42,131 nucleotides of DNA from Vibrio sp. 10N.261.55.A7 (GTDB taxonomy: Bacteria; Pseudomonadota; Gammaproteobacteria; Enterobacterales; Vibrionaceae): assembly GCF_002877365.1 (NCBI RefSeq), contig NZ_MCWZ01000021.1, positions 1-42,131 on the forward strand, given 5' to 3'. Positions 42,118 through 42,131 of the stretch are shown here, piece after piece. The translations under genes were made by a program, and so were the position numbers. The number at the start of each line of letters is the position of its first letter. Positions within the stretch are counted from its first letter, which is position 1. A model generated the notes under the pieces. That model saw only the letters and a program-made list of their open reading frames with translations. It was not told where the DNA came from and did no database searches.

Positions 42118-42131
42118 CGAAATCTAAATAG

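Overview
The window reads as chromosomal core DNA of a Vibrio (Gammaproteobacteria, probably chromosome 1). The evidence is a monomeric NADP isocitrate dehydrogenase, Vibrio-type H-NS, a family II (PpaC) pyrophosphatase, an MneA-type manganese exporter, a torECA operon, and the long run clpA-clpS-cspD-icd-rluE-his operon-nhaC-hns-gsk-mnmA-hflD-purB-htpX-bio. From memory, that run matches the V. cholerae order around VC1111-VC1144. I see no insertion sequence, prophage, integron cassette, CRISPR array, rRNA or tRNA. Coding density is high and most units end in clear intrinsic terminators.

Layout. 1-1487 (minus): a DUF2750 protein and the pyrophosphatase ppaC. 1689-2968 (plus): the mneA-like exporter, whose promoter is buried in a perfect Fur-box palindrome. 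3012-4751 (minus): a solitary GH36 alpha-galactosidase-type enzyme. 4895-8788 (minus): the torECA TMAO respiration operon, including a 58-residue torE. 9190-12115 (plus): a FetB-type permease, a pair of inverted consensus DnaA boxes, a small conserved protein, and an overlapping pair of an SDR-like protein and a YdcF-family protein. 12223-14853 (minus): clpS-clpA, divergent from cspD (15322-15543). 15618-17843 (minus): icd, divergent from rluE (18131-18820). 18897-26381 (minus): the complete his operon hisL-G-D-C-B-H-A-F-IE with its attenuator. 26610-28211 (minus): an NhaC-family antiporter. 28867-29283 (plus): hns. 29441-31113 (minus): gsk and an 89-residue unknown. 31285-34600 (plus): mnmA, hflD, purB. 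34712-35587 (minus): htpX. 35826-35993 (plus): a 55-residue small protein. 36063-39833 (minus): bioBFCD, divergent from bioA (39978-41258) across a BirA-type operator. 41344-42003 (minus): an exported DUF2057/YccT protein.

How it works together. The genes are mainly housekeeping: histidine and biotin biosynthesis, purine salvage and synthesis, regulated proteolysis (ClpAPS, HtpX), nucleoid and cold-shock proteins, ion homeostasis and one anaerobic respiratory chain. Several regulatory sites can be read directly: the Fur box on mneA, PurR-type boxes at both gsk and purB, the BirA operator over the bioB -35, and the His-rich leader peptide and attenuator of the his operon.

I found no clear undescribed multi-gene system. 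The best leads are small: the Fur-controlled manganese-exporter promoter (which also moves the gene start), the inverted DnaA-box pair, a folded 131-bp spacer between hisC and hisB, and two unannotated-size genes (torE and the 55-residue protein).
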